Notes under the pieces: model-generated | The model's input: only the letters and a program-made list of their open reading frames with translations | Database searches by the model: none | What the model was told of the DNA's origin: nothing | Shown: piece by piece, positions 15,187 through 22,708 of the stretch | Layout: each line of letters starts with the position of its first letter | How positions within the stretch are numbered: position 1 is the first letter of the stretch | Position numbers and translations under genes: made by a program | NCBI GenBank assembly: GCA_947454585.1 | Contig: CANGML010000001.1 | Location: forward strand, 1-31,061 | Direction: 5' to 3' | DNA length: 31,061 nt | Source of the DNA: Comamonadaceae bacterium | Lineage (GTDB): Bacteria; Pseudomonadota; Gammaproteobacteria; Burkholderiales; Burkholderiaceae_C

Positions 15187-16182
15187 ATGTTTCGTTCGCA
15201 TCAAGGGTTTCGTCGTCGGTTGCTGCTCTCGGTGGCAGCAGCGGGTGTGATGGCAGGTCTGTGTGTCCATGCGTCTGCACAAAACTATCCCACGCGCAGC
15301 ATCAAGTTCATCGTGCCGTATTCGGCGGGCGGCTTGCCTGATACGGTGGCGCGCATTTATGCCCAACGCTTGAGTGATCGTCTGGGTCAACCGGTGGTGG
15401 TGGACAACAAGCCGGGGGCGAATGGCGTGGTCGCTGCCCAAGCCATGGCTGCCTCGCCCAAAGATGGCTACACATTTTTGGTCACGGATGGGTCGATGTT
15501 CTCGATCAATCCGATGCTCTACAAATCCATCAGCTACGACTACAAACGTGATTTCGTCCCCGTCTCACTGGCGGCGCGAGCGCCTTTGTATTTGGCGGTG
15601 CATCCCAAAATTCCAGCCAACAACTTACGCGAGTTGATTGACCTGGCCAAGAGCAAGCCTGGCATCCTGACCTACGGTTCATCGGGGATCGGCAGCACGC
15701 ATCACTTGAGCATGGAGGCCTTGAAAGCCGCCATGTCCTTGAACATCACGCATGTGCCTTACAAAGGCACGGGCCAATCGGTGCCCGCCTTGATCGGTGG
15801 CCAGGTGGACATGTTGTTCTCTGCTTTGCCTTCCTTGTCTGGCTTTGTCAAAAGCGGCCAAGTGCGTTTGATCGCCAGCAATGCAGGCAAGCGTTCGAGC
15901 CAAGAGCCCCAGGTGCCCACGATTTCTGAGCTCATCCCTGGCTTTGACTTTGCGCCTATCGTCGGTGTCTTGGCCTCAACCGGAACACCCCAGGCGGCTA
16001 TCGATCGCCTCAGTGCCGAGATGGCGCTGGTCGCAAAGCAACCCGACACCATTCAAATATTGAGCAATGCAGGCATTGATGCCATTGGGGGCAGTGCGGC
16101 GGACTACGGACGCGCCATCGCGGAAGAAAACGAACGATTCGGCAAAGCGGTGCAAGCTGCCGGCATCAAACAACAGGAGTAA
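15187..16182 (+). CDS. Bug-type (TTT family) periplasmic receptor
   Basis: A 331-residue solute receptor of the tripartite tricarboxylate transporter family. The signal peptide spans about residues 1-32 (RRRLLLSVAAAGVMAGLCVHASAQ). The mature start is the family signature YPTRSIKFIVPYSAGGLPDTVAR, followed by GQPVVVDNKPGANGVVAA and DGYTFLV. Bug receptors bind carboxylates and hand them to a TctAB-type membrane pair, which is not encoded in this window. The ATG at 15187 has AAGGAG 5 bases upstream; the in-frame ATG at 15121 lies inside the oxygenase gene. Its position between the oxygenase and decarboxylase genes makes it the best candidate receptor for the pathway's aromatic acid. Confidence 0.9.
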   Translation: MFRSHQGFRRRLLLSVAAAGVMAGLCVHASAQNYPTRSIKFIVPYSAGGLPDTVARIYAQRLSDRLGQPVVVDNKPGANGVVAAQAMAASPKDGYTFLVTDGSMFSINPMLYKSISYDYKRDFVPVSLAARAPLYLAVHPKIPANNLRELIDLAKSKPGILTYGSSGIGSTHHLSMEALKAAMSLNITHVPYKGTGQSVPALIGGQVDMLFSALPSLSGFVKSGQVRLIASNAGKRSSQEPQVPTISELIPGFDFAPIVGVLASTGTPQAAIDRLSAEMALVAKQPDTIQILSNAGIDAIGGSAADYGRAIAEENERFGKAVQAAGIKQQE

Positions 16183-16185
16183 GGT

Positions 16186-17178
16186 GTGAGTCGATTGAAG
16201 CTAAGTTTTGCGTGTTGGAATTACGACCGCACCCGTGCCCTGATGGATGGAACAGTGCCCGTCGATGGCATTGATTTGAACTACCTCAACCTGCCTGTGG
16301 AAGAAACCTTCTTTCGCATGGCACGGTTCCAAGAGTTCGATGTGGCAGAGATGTCCTTGTCCTCGTATTGCGTGACGCTGTCCAAGCCTGAGCGCCCCTT
16401 TATTGCCTTGCCCATTTTTCCGTCGCGTTTTTTCAGGCATTCATGCATTTACGTGAACGCGGCCAGTGGCATCCACGAGCCCAAGGATTTGATTGGCAAA
16501 CGCATCGCCAGCCCCGAGTACCAAATGACGGCGCCAGTGTGGATTCGCGGCATCTTGGCCGACCATTACGGTGTGCCCGTCGATGCGCAACCCTATTTGT
16601 TCGGTGGCGAGGAAGAGCCTGGGCGCATCGAGAAAATGAAGCTGCAATTGCCTGCCAATTTTCAAGTCAACCCCATTGGCCCCACGCAGACCCTGTCGCA
16701 AATGCTGCACGACGGCGAACTCGATGCCTTGTACACCGCACGCATGCCCTCTTCCTTCTTGAAGCAGGATGGCAAGGTCAAACGCTTGTTTGAAAACTAT
16801 GTGGATGTCGAACGCGCTTACTACCGCCAGACCGGTATTTTCCCGATCATGCACACGGTGGTGATTCGCCGCGAGGTGTATGAGGCGAACCGCTGGATCG
16901 CGCAGTCCTTGACCAAGGCCTTCATCGAGGCCCAGCGTCGCACCTACGAAGACCTCTATGAAACTGCTGCTTTGAAAGCCATGTTGCCCTGGCTCACAGC
17001 GCATGTGGAAGATGCACGGCGTGAGTTTGGTGACGATTGGTGGTCTTATGGCCTAGAGAAAAATCACAAGACCCTCGATACCTTCACGCGCTATCACCAT
17101 GAACAAGGTTTGTCGAGCCGCAAGCTCGATGTGACTGAGTTGTTTGCCCCTGAATCTTTAGAAGCTTTCAAAATTTAA
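16186..17178 (+). CDS. 4,5-dihydroxyphthalate decarboxylase homologue (Pht5/OphC-like)
   Basis: A 330-residue cytosolic protein with a periplasmic-binding-protein-like fold but no signal peptide. It begins LKLSFACWNYDRTRALMDGTV and contains EMSLSSYCVTL, a segment around 110-117 (ASPEYQMT), and GELDALYTARMPSSFL. This pattern is that of 4,5-dihydroxyphthalate decarboxylases, which yield protocatechuate. The length matches the family (about 330). The start is GTG at 16186, with AGGAG 6 bases upstream overlapping the stop of the preceding gene, so the genes are coupled. Context (Rieske oxygenase, reductase, dehydrogenase) completes a phthalate-type upper pathway. Some family members are annotated only as substrate-binding proteins, so activity is inferred. 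Confidence 0.82.
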   Translation: MSRLKLSFACWNYDRTRALMDGTVPVDGIDLNYLNLPVEETFFRMARFQEFDVAEMSLSSYCVTLSKPERPFIALPIFPSRFFRHSCIYVNAASGIHEPKDLIGKRIASPEYQMTAPVWIRGILADHYGVPVDAQPYLFGGEEEPGRIEKMKLQLPANFQVNPIGPTQTLSQMLHDGELDALYTARMPSSFLKQDGKVKRLFENYVDVERAYYRQTGIFPIMHTVVIRREVYEANRWIAQSLTKAFIEAQRRTYEDLYETAALKAMLPWLTAHVEDARREFGDDWWSYGLEKNHKTLDTFTRYHHEQGLSSRKLDVTELFAPESLEAFKI

Positions 17179-17180
17179 CC

Positions 17181-17885
17181 ATGTCATCCAACCCCACCCA
17201 ACAACGCTTGATTGAGTCCGGACTCATCATTGACCACCACGACCTCGGCGACATGACGCGCGGCCATGTCTCGATCCGTATGCCCGATGACCCCACCCAC
17301 TTTTACATGAAGCCGCACAGCTTTGGCTTCGATGAGATCACGCCTGAGAACATGGTGATTTGCAATCTGCAAGGCGAGAAGGTGGGCGGCACAGGGCGCA
17401 AGCACAGCGAGGTCTACATCCACTCTGAAATCTACAAAGCCAGACCGGATGTCAACAGCATCATCCATGCACACCCAACCTATGCGGTGGCTTTTTCCGC
17501 CACGGGTCAAGCCCTGCAGCCGGTGAGTCAGCCCAGCGTGGCTTTCGCTGAAGGCTTGCCCTACTTTGATGAGGCGATCGACCTGATTCGCACCCCTGCG
17601 CTGGGTGAAGGCGTGGCCAAAGCGCTGGGCCAGTGCAAGGCGGTGTTGATGCGCAACCATGGCGTCACTGTGGTGGGGACGGGCGTAGAAGAAGCCACCA
17701 TTTTGCTGATCATGCTGGAGAACGCTTGCCAAATTCAGTTGGCTGCCATGTCGGCTGGTGTGGGCGACGTCTTTGATGCGACTCAGATCAAGAAGTTGCA
17801 CCATGACATCACGCGCCCTGAGCAATTCACGATCAACTTTGACTACTTGGTGCGAAAAATCAAACGATTGAATCCACGGAGCTGA
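17181..17885 (+). CDS. Class II aldolase/adducin family protein, candidate decarboxylase
   Basis: A 234-residue class II aldolase-fold enzyme with a complete set of active-site residues: Glu in RKHSEVYIHSEIY (about residue 75), the metal pair in HAHP (about 95-97), and the third His in RNHGVTVVG (about 158). It starts 2 bases after the decarboxylase homologue. In the 3,4-dihydroxyphthalate pathway of actinobacteria, PhtC, a class II aldolase-like protein, is the decarboxylase, so this gene could decarboxylate a 3,4-type isomer or a related dihydroxy-dicarboxylate. Alternatively it could act as an aldolase on a ring-cleavage product. Sequence alone does not decide. Confidence 0.82.
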   Translation: MSSNPTQQRLIESGLIIDHHDLGDMTRGHVSIRMPDDPTHFYMKPHSFGFDEITPENMVICNLQGEKVGGTGRKHSEVYIHSEIYKARPDVNSIIHAHPTYAVAFSATGQALQPVSQPSVAFAEGLPYFDEAIDLIRTPALGEGVAKALGQCKAVLMRNHGVTVVGTGVEEATILLIMLENACQIQLAAMSAGVGDVFDATQIKKLHHDITRPEQFTINFDYLVRKIKRLNPRS

Positions 17886-17886
17886 G

Positions 17887-18858
17887 ATGCGAAGCCTGCT
17901 GTATCGCCTGTGTGGCTTGGTTTGCCTGATGGGGTTGTGGTCTGCACCTGTGCTCGCGCAAGAGTACCCGCAGAAAACAGTTCGTCTGATTTCTCCCATC
18001 CCACCAGGTGGCGCGCCCGACTTGATCGCGCGCGCTGTCGGCCATCGCTTGGCCCAGCTGTGGCCCCAGCCGGTGGTGATTGAAAACAAGATTGGTTCTA
18101 ACGGACAGTTGGCTGCCGACTACGTGACGCATTCGCCACCCGATGGCTACACCTTGCTGGTGGGCATGGACAGTCTGTTTGTCATCAATCCCTATCTGTA
18201 CAAGCAGAGCACGGTGGATGTGAACAAGGATTTGATCCCCATCGCCACGCTGGGTGCCAATCAGTTCGTGTTGTCGATCAATGCCAATTTACCCGTCAAA
18301 ACTTTGCCTGAATTCATTGAGTATGCAAAGAAGGCTAAGCCCGCATTGGCTTATGCCTCTGGCGGCAATGGCAGTCAGCACCACCTGACCATGGAGTTGC
18401 TGAAATCTCGCTCGGGCATGGAGCTATTGCACGTGCCTTACAAAGGCGGCACCGCTGCGACCACCGCCACCATTGCCGGTGACACTGCGGCGATGTTTTC
18501 GGGCACCTCTAATTCAGCGCTCATCAAGGCTGGCAAGTTACGCGCCATTGCGGTGAGTGGCGTGAACCGTTCCAAAGCTTTGCCGGATGTGCCCACCGTG
18601 TCTGAGTTTTACCCAGGCTTTGACAACACCATTTGGATTGGCTTGTTTGCGCCTCGAGGAACCCCTGACCCGATTGTTCAGCGCTTGCGCCGAGATGTGG
18701 CGCGCGTCTTGACCACACCTGAGTTGGTGGAAGCCTTTGCCAATGCTGGCGGGATTGAGCCCTTCATCACCACGGCGGATGAGATGCAGCGACTCATCAA
18801 GCGCGATCAAGCCAAGTACAGCAAGTTGATCAGCGATCTCAAAGTCAAAATTGACTAG
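17887..18858 (+). CDS. Bug-type (TTT family) periplasmic receptor
   Basis: A 323-residue receptor with a Sec signal peptide (LLYRLCGLVCLMGLWSAPVL, cut after about residue 24) and the Bug signature YPQKTVRLISPIPPGGAPDLIAR, then QPVVIENKIGSNGQLAAD and DGYTLLV. It begins 1 base after the class II aldolase stop, with GGAG 5 bases before the ATG, so it is the last gene of the Rieske operon. It would bind a second carboxylate or the same acid with different affinity from the receptor at 15187. Its 3' end overlaps the convergent methyltransferase-like gene by 14 bases. Confidence 0.9.
   Translation: MRSLLYRLCGLVCLMGLWSAPVLAQEYPQKTVRLISPIPPGGAPDLIARAVGHRLAQLWPQPVVIENKIGSNGQLAADYVTHSPPDGYTLLVGMDSLFVINPYLYKQSTVDVNKDLIPIATLGANQFVLSINANLPVKTLPEFIEYAKKAKPALAYASGGNGSQHHLTMELLKSRSGMELLHVPYKGGTAATTATIAGDTAAMFSGTSNSALIKAGKLRAIAVSGVNRSKALPDVPTVSEFYPGFDNTIWIGLFAPRGTPDPIVQRLRRDVARVLTTPELVEAFANAGGIEPFITTADEMQRLIKRDQAKYSKLISDLKVKID
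18843..18856. repeat. Palindrome AGTCAA-aa-TTGACT spanning two convergent stop codons
   Basis: Two 6-base complementary arms around AA sit in the overlap of the convergent Bug and methyltransferase-like genes. The left arm contains the minus-strand stop (18845-18847), and the right arm runs into the plus-strand TAG (18856-18858). The arms are too close to make a good RNA hairpin, so a terminator role is doubtful. Confidence 0.4.
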
Positions 18859-19717
18859 TTCGCCATGCACTGGCTTGGTAAGGCGATAGCGCCTTGAGCC
18901 ATTTGTCGGTGGGCAGCGACCAGCGCGTTTGAATCTGTTGCGCTTGTGCTGTCAAGTGTGGGATGTCTGGTGCGCGCGGTGTTTTAAAAGCCAACACCAC
19001 CACATTGCCCGCGGTGGTGGGCTTGAATGCCCACACGGCTTCTTGGCCAAACAGCGTGGCTAAGGTTTTCAAGGTGTCAGCGGGTTGTGAGGCCTTGCCA
19101 AACACGTTGACCACCAGACAGCCTTGGTTGGAAAGTAAGTGTCGACAGTCACGGTAGAAGCCCAGGGTGTCCAGCGCTGGACGCGCTGCCTCAGCGTCGT
19201 ACAGGTCCACTTGCAGCACATCTATTTCCCCCACCCATTGCGCCTGGGTAACGGCTTGGGCGGCATCGGCCTGTAAGACCTGAAGTCGTGCGTTGTTCGG
19301 CGGCAAAAAGAAAGACTGTCGGCAGGTGTCAATCACCTGGGGATTGAGCTCAATGGCGGTGGTGTCCATCCCGAGTTGCTTGTGGCAAAACTTGGTCAAG
19401 GCGGCAGCCCCCAGCCCCAGTTGCATGGCCCGCAAATGCGACACACGTTCTACATCCGTGAACAGCATCCAGGCCATCATGCGCTGCACATACTCCAAGT
19501 GAATGTCAAAGGGTTGGCTGATCTTCATCGAGCCCTGCACCGCAGGAGAGCCCAAATGCAAAAAACGCATGTCGCCGTAGTCAAAGAAATTGACGTGGGG
19601 CAGGCCGCCCCTCTTAGGTTGGCTAAAGGCACGGGCTTGCTTTTTGGCAAGCCAAGCGCCCATGAGAATCGCCACGATGCAAACCATGACCCCCAGCACT
19701 AACTCCAGCAAGCCCAT
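18845..19717 (-). CDS. Membrane-anchored spermidine-synthase-like (class I SAM) protein
   Basis: A 290-residue protein with an N-terminal membrane helix (LLELVLGVMVCIVAILMG, about 3-20) and basic residues after it, so the catalytic part probably faces the cytosol. The Rossmann core shows LGLGAAAL (100-107), the ribose-binding Glu123 in AIELNP, the Asp151 segment QADAAQAV, and VDLYDA (170-175), which resembles the D-x-x-D active site of aminopropyltransferases. It follows the LysR gene by 15 bases with an AGGA site, so the two are likely co-transcribed. It has no evident part in aromatic catabolism and may be an unrelated chromosomal gene. The precise reaction (aminopropyl or methyl transfer) is unknown. 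Confidence 0.75.
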   Translation of the reverse strand: MGLLELVLGVMVCIVAILMGAWLAKKQARAFSQPKRGGLPHVNFFDYGDMRFLHLGSPAVQGSMKISQPFDIHLEYVQRMMAWMLFTDVERVSHLRAMQLGLGAAALTKFCHKQLGMDTTAIELNPQVIDTCRQSFFLPPNNARLQVLQADAAQAVTQAQWVGEIDVLQVDLYDAEAARPALDTLGFYRDCRHLLSNQGCLVVNVFGKASQPADTLKTLATLFGQEAVWAFKPTTAGNVVVLAFKTPRAPDIPHLTAQAQQIQTRWSLPTDKWLKALSPYQASAWRTSQF

Positions 19718-19732
19718 GCGCGTGTCCTGTTC

Positions 19733-20641
19733 TTAGTGAGATGTGTTGAAAAGCCGATGAATGACTTGTCGCAGCCAGATGTGTGCGGGGTCTTTCTGAA
19801 ACCGCTGGTGCCAAAACAAATGCACCTCAATCACGGGGGACTTCATCGGGGTGGGAACGTATCTGACATCGCCGTGCTGGACAAAGAACTCCGCCAGATC
19901 TTTGGGCACAGTGGCAATCAAGTTGGACGTCTCAATGATGGGCAGCAGGCTCATGAAGTGCGACAGCTCCACCACCACGCGGCGCTGGATGCCTTTGCTT
20001 TGCAAAAATTGCTCAAACAAATGTTCTCGGCCATCGGGTTTCACCACCGCATGGGAGGCTTGCATGAATTGGGTGCTGCTGATCTTGTCTGCGACATCGG
20101 GATGCTTTTTTCTGAGCAGGCAGACGTGCGAACTGGTGATTAATTTTTGTTGAAAAAACCCCGCCTTGTGCAAGTCGGGAAAGTAGCCAATCGCCATGTC
20201 AGCCTCCCCCGAGGCAAGCGATTCGGCGGCGGATTCTCGCGGCATGGCCAAGGTTTTGAGGTTGATGGAGGGGGACTGTTGTCCCAATTCTGAAATCAAG
20301 CGCGGCAAAAAATTCACTTCAGCAATATCGGGCGTCACCAGCGTGAAGGTTCGGTCGCTGTTGCTGGGGGTGAACTTTTTAGGCAACAAGATATCGGACC
20401 GGATGGTTTGTAGGACGAGCCGCACGCTAGGGCTTAAGGCCTTGGCTTTGGGCGTCGGCTCCATGCCTGCTTTGGTGCGAACGAAGAGGGGGTCGTCGAA
20501 CCATGATCGGAGTCTTGAGATGGCCGCACTCATGGCAGGCTGACTCAATTTAATCGCCTCAGCGGCCTTGGTGACATTTTGGTGATGCAGCATGGCGTCA
20601 AACACCACCAAGAGGTTCAAGTCTAAAGATCGGATATCCAT
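19733..20641 (-). CDS. LysR-family transcriptional regulator
   Basis: A 302-residue regulator with the N-terminal helix-turn-helix (about residues 6-65: DLNLLVVFDAML, NVTKAAEAIKLSQPAMSAAISRLR, PLFVRT). A periplasmic-binding-protein-like effector domain follows from about 92 (FTLVTPDIAEVNFLPRLI). The N-terminus resembles the NodD / LinR / PcpR branch (LDLNLLVVFDA), whose members often sense aromatic compounds. It is divergent from the plus-strand operon that begins at 20739 with a 97-base gap between them, the classic LysR layout. It probably activates that operon when a pathway aromatic or intermediate is present. Confidence 0.9.
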   Translation of the reverse strand: MDIRSLDLNLLVVFDAMLHHQNVTKAAEAIKLSQPAMSAAISRLRSWFDDPLFVRTKAGMEPTPKAKALSPSVRLVLQTIRSDILLPKKFTPSNSDRTFTLVTPDIAEVNFLPRLISELGQQSPSINLKTLAMPRESAAESLASGEADMAIGYFPDLHKAGFFQQKLITSSHVCLLRKKHPDVADKISSTQFMQASHAVVKPDGREHLFEQFLQSKGIQRRVVVELSHFMSLLPIIETSNLIATVPKDLAEFFVQHGDVRYVPTPMKSPVIEVHLFWHQRFQKDPAHIWLRQVIHRLFNTSH

Positions 20642-20672
20642 GGTGTGGATATTATGTATTCAAAAAATCATC

Positions 20673-20701
20673 TAGACGAATGGGGCCTCTCTGCCTAGAC
20701 T
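20673..20701 (+). promoter_or_regulatory. Candidate activator-dependent promoter of the extradiol operon
   Basis: TAGACG (20673-20678) and TAGACT (20696-20701) are separated by 17 bases, each matching 4 of 6 consensus positions. The start would fall near 20708, leaving a short leader with GGAG at 20727-20730 before the GTG start. The weak -35 is what one expects if LysR is needed. CTAGAC occurs twice (20672-20677 and 20695-20700), 23 bases apart, and ATTC/GAAT half-sites (20658-20661 and 20678-20681) frame the -35. The box matches are modest. Confidence 0.35.
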
Positions 20702-20738
20702 CCCTGACTTACATCAAATCGCCCACGGAGACCTTCTG

Positions 20739-21779
20739 GTGCATCGCTCTTCACTGCCTCTGTCATGTTCGTGTGGTGTGGACGTCCATGCGCATGTCAT
20801 TCCTGGCGAATTTCCGGCCTACTTGGGTGGCGTGACGCCCGCAGGCTGGCCATCGATGGCACCCGCCGATGCTTGCCATCGCCACGTCATGATTGACGGG
20901 AAAAACTACCGCACGGTGTCTGACAAATGTTGGACCACCTCGCGTCGCTTGGCTGATTTCAAAGACATGGGGCTGCAACTGCAAGCCATATCGCCCATGC
21001 CCGAGTTGCTGTCTTACTGGCTATCTGCCGCGGATGGCGCGCAACTGGTGCGTTTTCTCAACGAGCAAATTGCCACCATGGTGAGCGAGTCAGCGGGGCA
21101 GTTGGTCGGGCTCGGTGCGGTGCCCTTGCAAGACCTCACGCTGGCCATTCGAGAATTGCACTACCTCAAAGCGTCGCTCGGGCTCCAAGGTGTGGAGGTG
21201 GGCAGCAACATCAATGGTGTGGTGATAGGTGACCCGCGGTTTGATCCATTTTTTGAAGCCTGCGTGGCCTTGGACATGCCTGTTTTTGTGCATGCCTTGC
21301 GTCCCGTTGGCATGGACCGCTTGGTCGGTCCCGCGCCCTTGCAGCAAGTGTTGGCTTACCCCACCGATGTGGGCTTGGCCGCAGCCTCCGTGTTGACTGG
21401 CAACCTGATGGAAAGGTATCCGCAGCTGCGCATCGCCTTCAGCCATGGCGGTGGAACCTTGGCCATGTTGTTGCCACGGCTGGAGCAGGCCATGTCGGTG
21501 TTTCCTGCTTTGAAGGCGAGTGTCCATCGCTCACCCACTGAGCAGGCGCGTGCGCTTTTCTATGACACCTTGGTGTTTGATGCGCCTACCCTGAAGCACC
21601 TGGTGCAGACCTTTGGTGCATCGCAGCTGATGATTGGCACCGATTACCCCTTTAACTTTCATGACCCACGGCCAGTGGAACGCTTACAAGCCGCAGGTTT
21701 TGAGTCGCACATCGTGGACCAGCTGTTGCATGCCAATGCGCACAGGTTCTTAGGTATTCATTCATCAGCTGTGGAGTAA
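20739..21779 (+). CDS. ACMSD-like amidohydrolase (candidate aromatic acid decarboxylase)
   Basis: A 346-residue TIM-barrel protein of the amidohydrolase-2 family that contains ACMSD, gamma-resorcylate decarboxylase and 5-carboxyvanillate decarboxylase. The metal-site residues are present: His17 and His19 (DVHAH), His185 (FVHAL), His236 (FSHGGGT) and Asp302 (IGTDYPF). The N-terminal region keeps the long variable loop of ACMSD-type enzymes. The start is GTG at 20739 with GGAG 8 bases upstream. It is the first gene of the LysR-divergent operon, and the extradiol dioxygenase follows directly. Removal of a carboxyl group from a hydroxylated aromatic acid or a ring-cleavage product is the likely role; hydrolysis is possible in this family. 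Confidence 0.85.
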   Translation: MHRSSLPLSCSCGVDVHAHVIPGEFPAYLGGVTPAGWPSMAPADACHRHVMIDGKNYRTVSDKCWTTSRRLADFKDMGLQLQAISPMPELLSYWLSAADGAQLVRFLNEQIATMVSESAGQLVGLGAVPLQDLTLAIRELHYLKASLGLQGVEVGSNINGVVIGDPRFDPFFEACVALDMPVFVHALRPVGMDRLVGPAPLQQVLAYPTDVGLAAASVLTGNLMERYPQLRIAFSHGGGTLAMLLPRLEQAMSVFPALKASVHRSPTEQARALFYDTLVFDAPTLKHLVQTFGASQLMIGTDYPFNFHDPRPVERLQAAGFESHIVDQLLHANAHRFLGIHSSAVE

Positions 21780-21782
21780 TTG

Positions 21783-22688
21783 ATGACCCATGCATCTTCT
21801 CGTGTGAGCGCTTTGCGAAGCGTGGCGCTTAATGTTCCCGACTTGGCGAAGGCTGAGCATTTCTACACCACCGTTTGGCACTTAGAGGTGGTCGCGCGGA
21901 CCGATCACGCGATTTACTTCCGTGGCACCGGCGCAGACCATCACCTGCTGGCGTTGCATCACGCAGAGGGTCCCGCCCAGATTCGCTGCGTCACCTTGCG
22001 TGCGCGCGATCTGTCTGCGCTGCAGGCCATCACGCAAGCCGCCGAGCAAGCGGGGGGCCGCGTGCTGCAGACCTTGTCGCCGGTGACAGAGCCTGGTGGC
22101 GGTGTATCGGTCACCGTGGCCGATCCCGATGGACGAATTTTTCAAGTGGTGCACGGTGACGAACAGCACGCCGATAGCCACGAGGCGCCTGACAAACCTA
22201 TTCGACTCGCCCATGCGGTGTTAAACAGCCATGATGTGGAGGCGACACGCCGTTTCATGGAGACCGTGTTGGACTTCTCTTTGTCGGATCGCACCCGCAT
22301 CATGGCCTTCATGCGTTGCAACAGCGACCACCACAGCATTGCCCTGGGCGACACCGACAACGACGCGCTGAACCATATTGCCTTCTTGATGACCGATGTG
22401 GATTCGGTGATGCGGGGTGGCGGGCGCATGCGTGATGCAGGCTATGGCATCGAGTGGGGCCCTGGTCGCCATGGCCCCGGTCATAACGCCTTCAACTATT
22501 TTGTCGGTCCGTTTGATGTGGTCATCGAATACACGGCCGACGTCGAACAAATCGATGACAGCTACCCAGCAGGGCAACCCAGTGATTGGACGTGGCCGCC
22601 CGGTCGTGTCGATCAATGGGGTATTTCCGCGCCCCCGAGTGCCAGACTCAAAGAGGCGCAAAAAGCAGTTTTGTTTGTTTCTCAATAA
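21783..22688 (+). CDS. VOC-family type I extradiol dioxygenase
   Basis: A 301-residue two-domain vicinal-oxygen-chelate protein. The N-terminal module (about 8-125) is non-metal-binding. The C-terminal module carries the 2-His-1-carboxylate iron triad: His144 (RLAHAVLNSHD), His198 (LNHIAF) and Glu249 (VIEYT). Active-site histidines of extradiol enzymes are suggested by CNSDHHSIA (about 179-187). Size and layout match 2,3-dihydroxybiphenyl / catechol 2,3-dioxygenases. I use the ATG at 21783 (GGAG 6 bases upstream) rather than the TTG immediately before it. It sits between an ACMSD-like gene and an FAH-family gene, with a flavin hydroxylase downstream, consistent with ring cleavage of a catecholic intermediate. 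Confidence 0.85.
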   Translation: MTHASSRVSALRSVALNVPDLAKAEHFYTTVWHLEVVARTDHAIYFRGTGADHHLLALHHAEGPAQIRCVTLRARDLSALQAITQAAEQAGGRVLQTLSPVTEPGGGVSVTVADPDGRIFQVVHGDEQHADSHEAPDKPIRLAHAVLNSHDVEATRRFMETVLDFSLSDRTRIMAFMRCNSDHHSIALGDTDNDALNHIAFLMTDVDSVMRGGGRMRDAGYGIEWGPGRHGPGHNAFNYFVGPFDVVIEYTADVEQIDDSYPAGQPSDWTWPPGRVDQWGISAPPSARLKEAQKAVLFVSQ

Positions 22689-22708
22689 TCATTCTTAAAG
22701 GATTCATC

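Noticed and set aside
17184..18089. A 301-codon antisense frame across the class II aldolase and Bug receptor genes
   Set aside because: It spans the junction of two well-supported genes, shows no family motif and is rich in His, Arg and Val as expected of an antisense shadow.
18880..18895. AAGGCG-ATAG-CGCCTT hairpin as an intrinsic terminator
   Set aside because: The stem is perfect but short and no T run follows on either strand; it also lies inside the methyltransferase-like coding region. Mentioned only as part of a finding.
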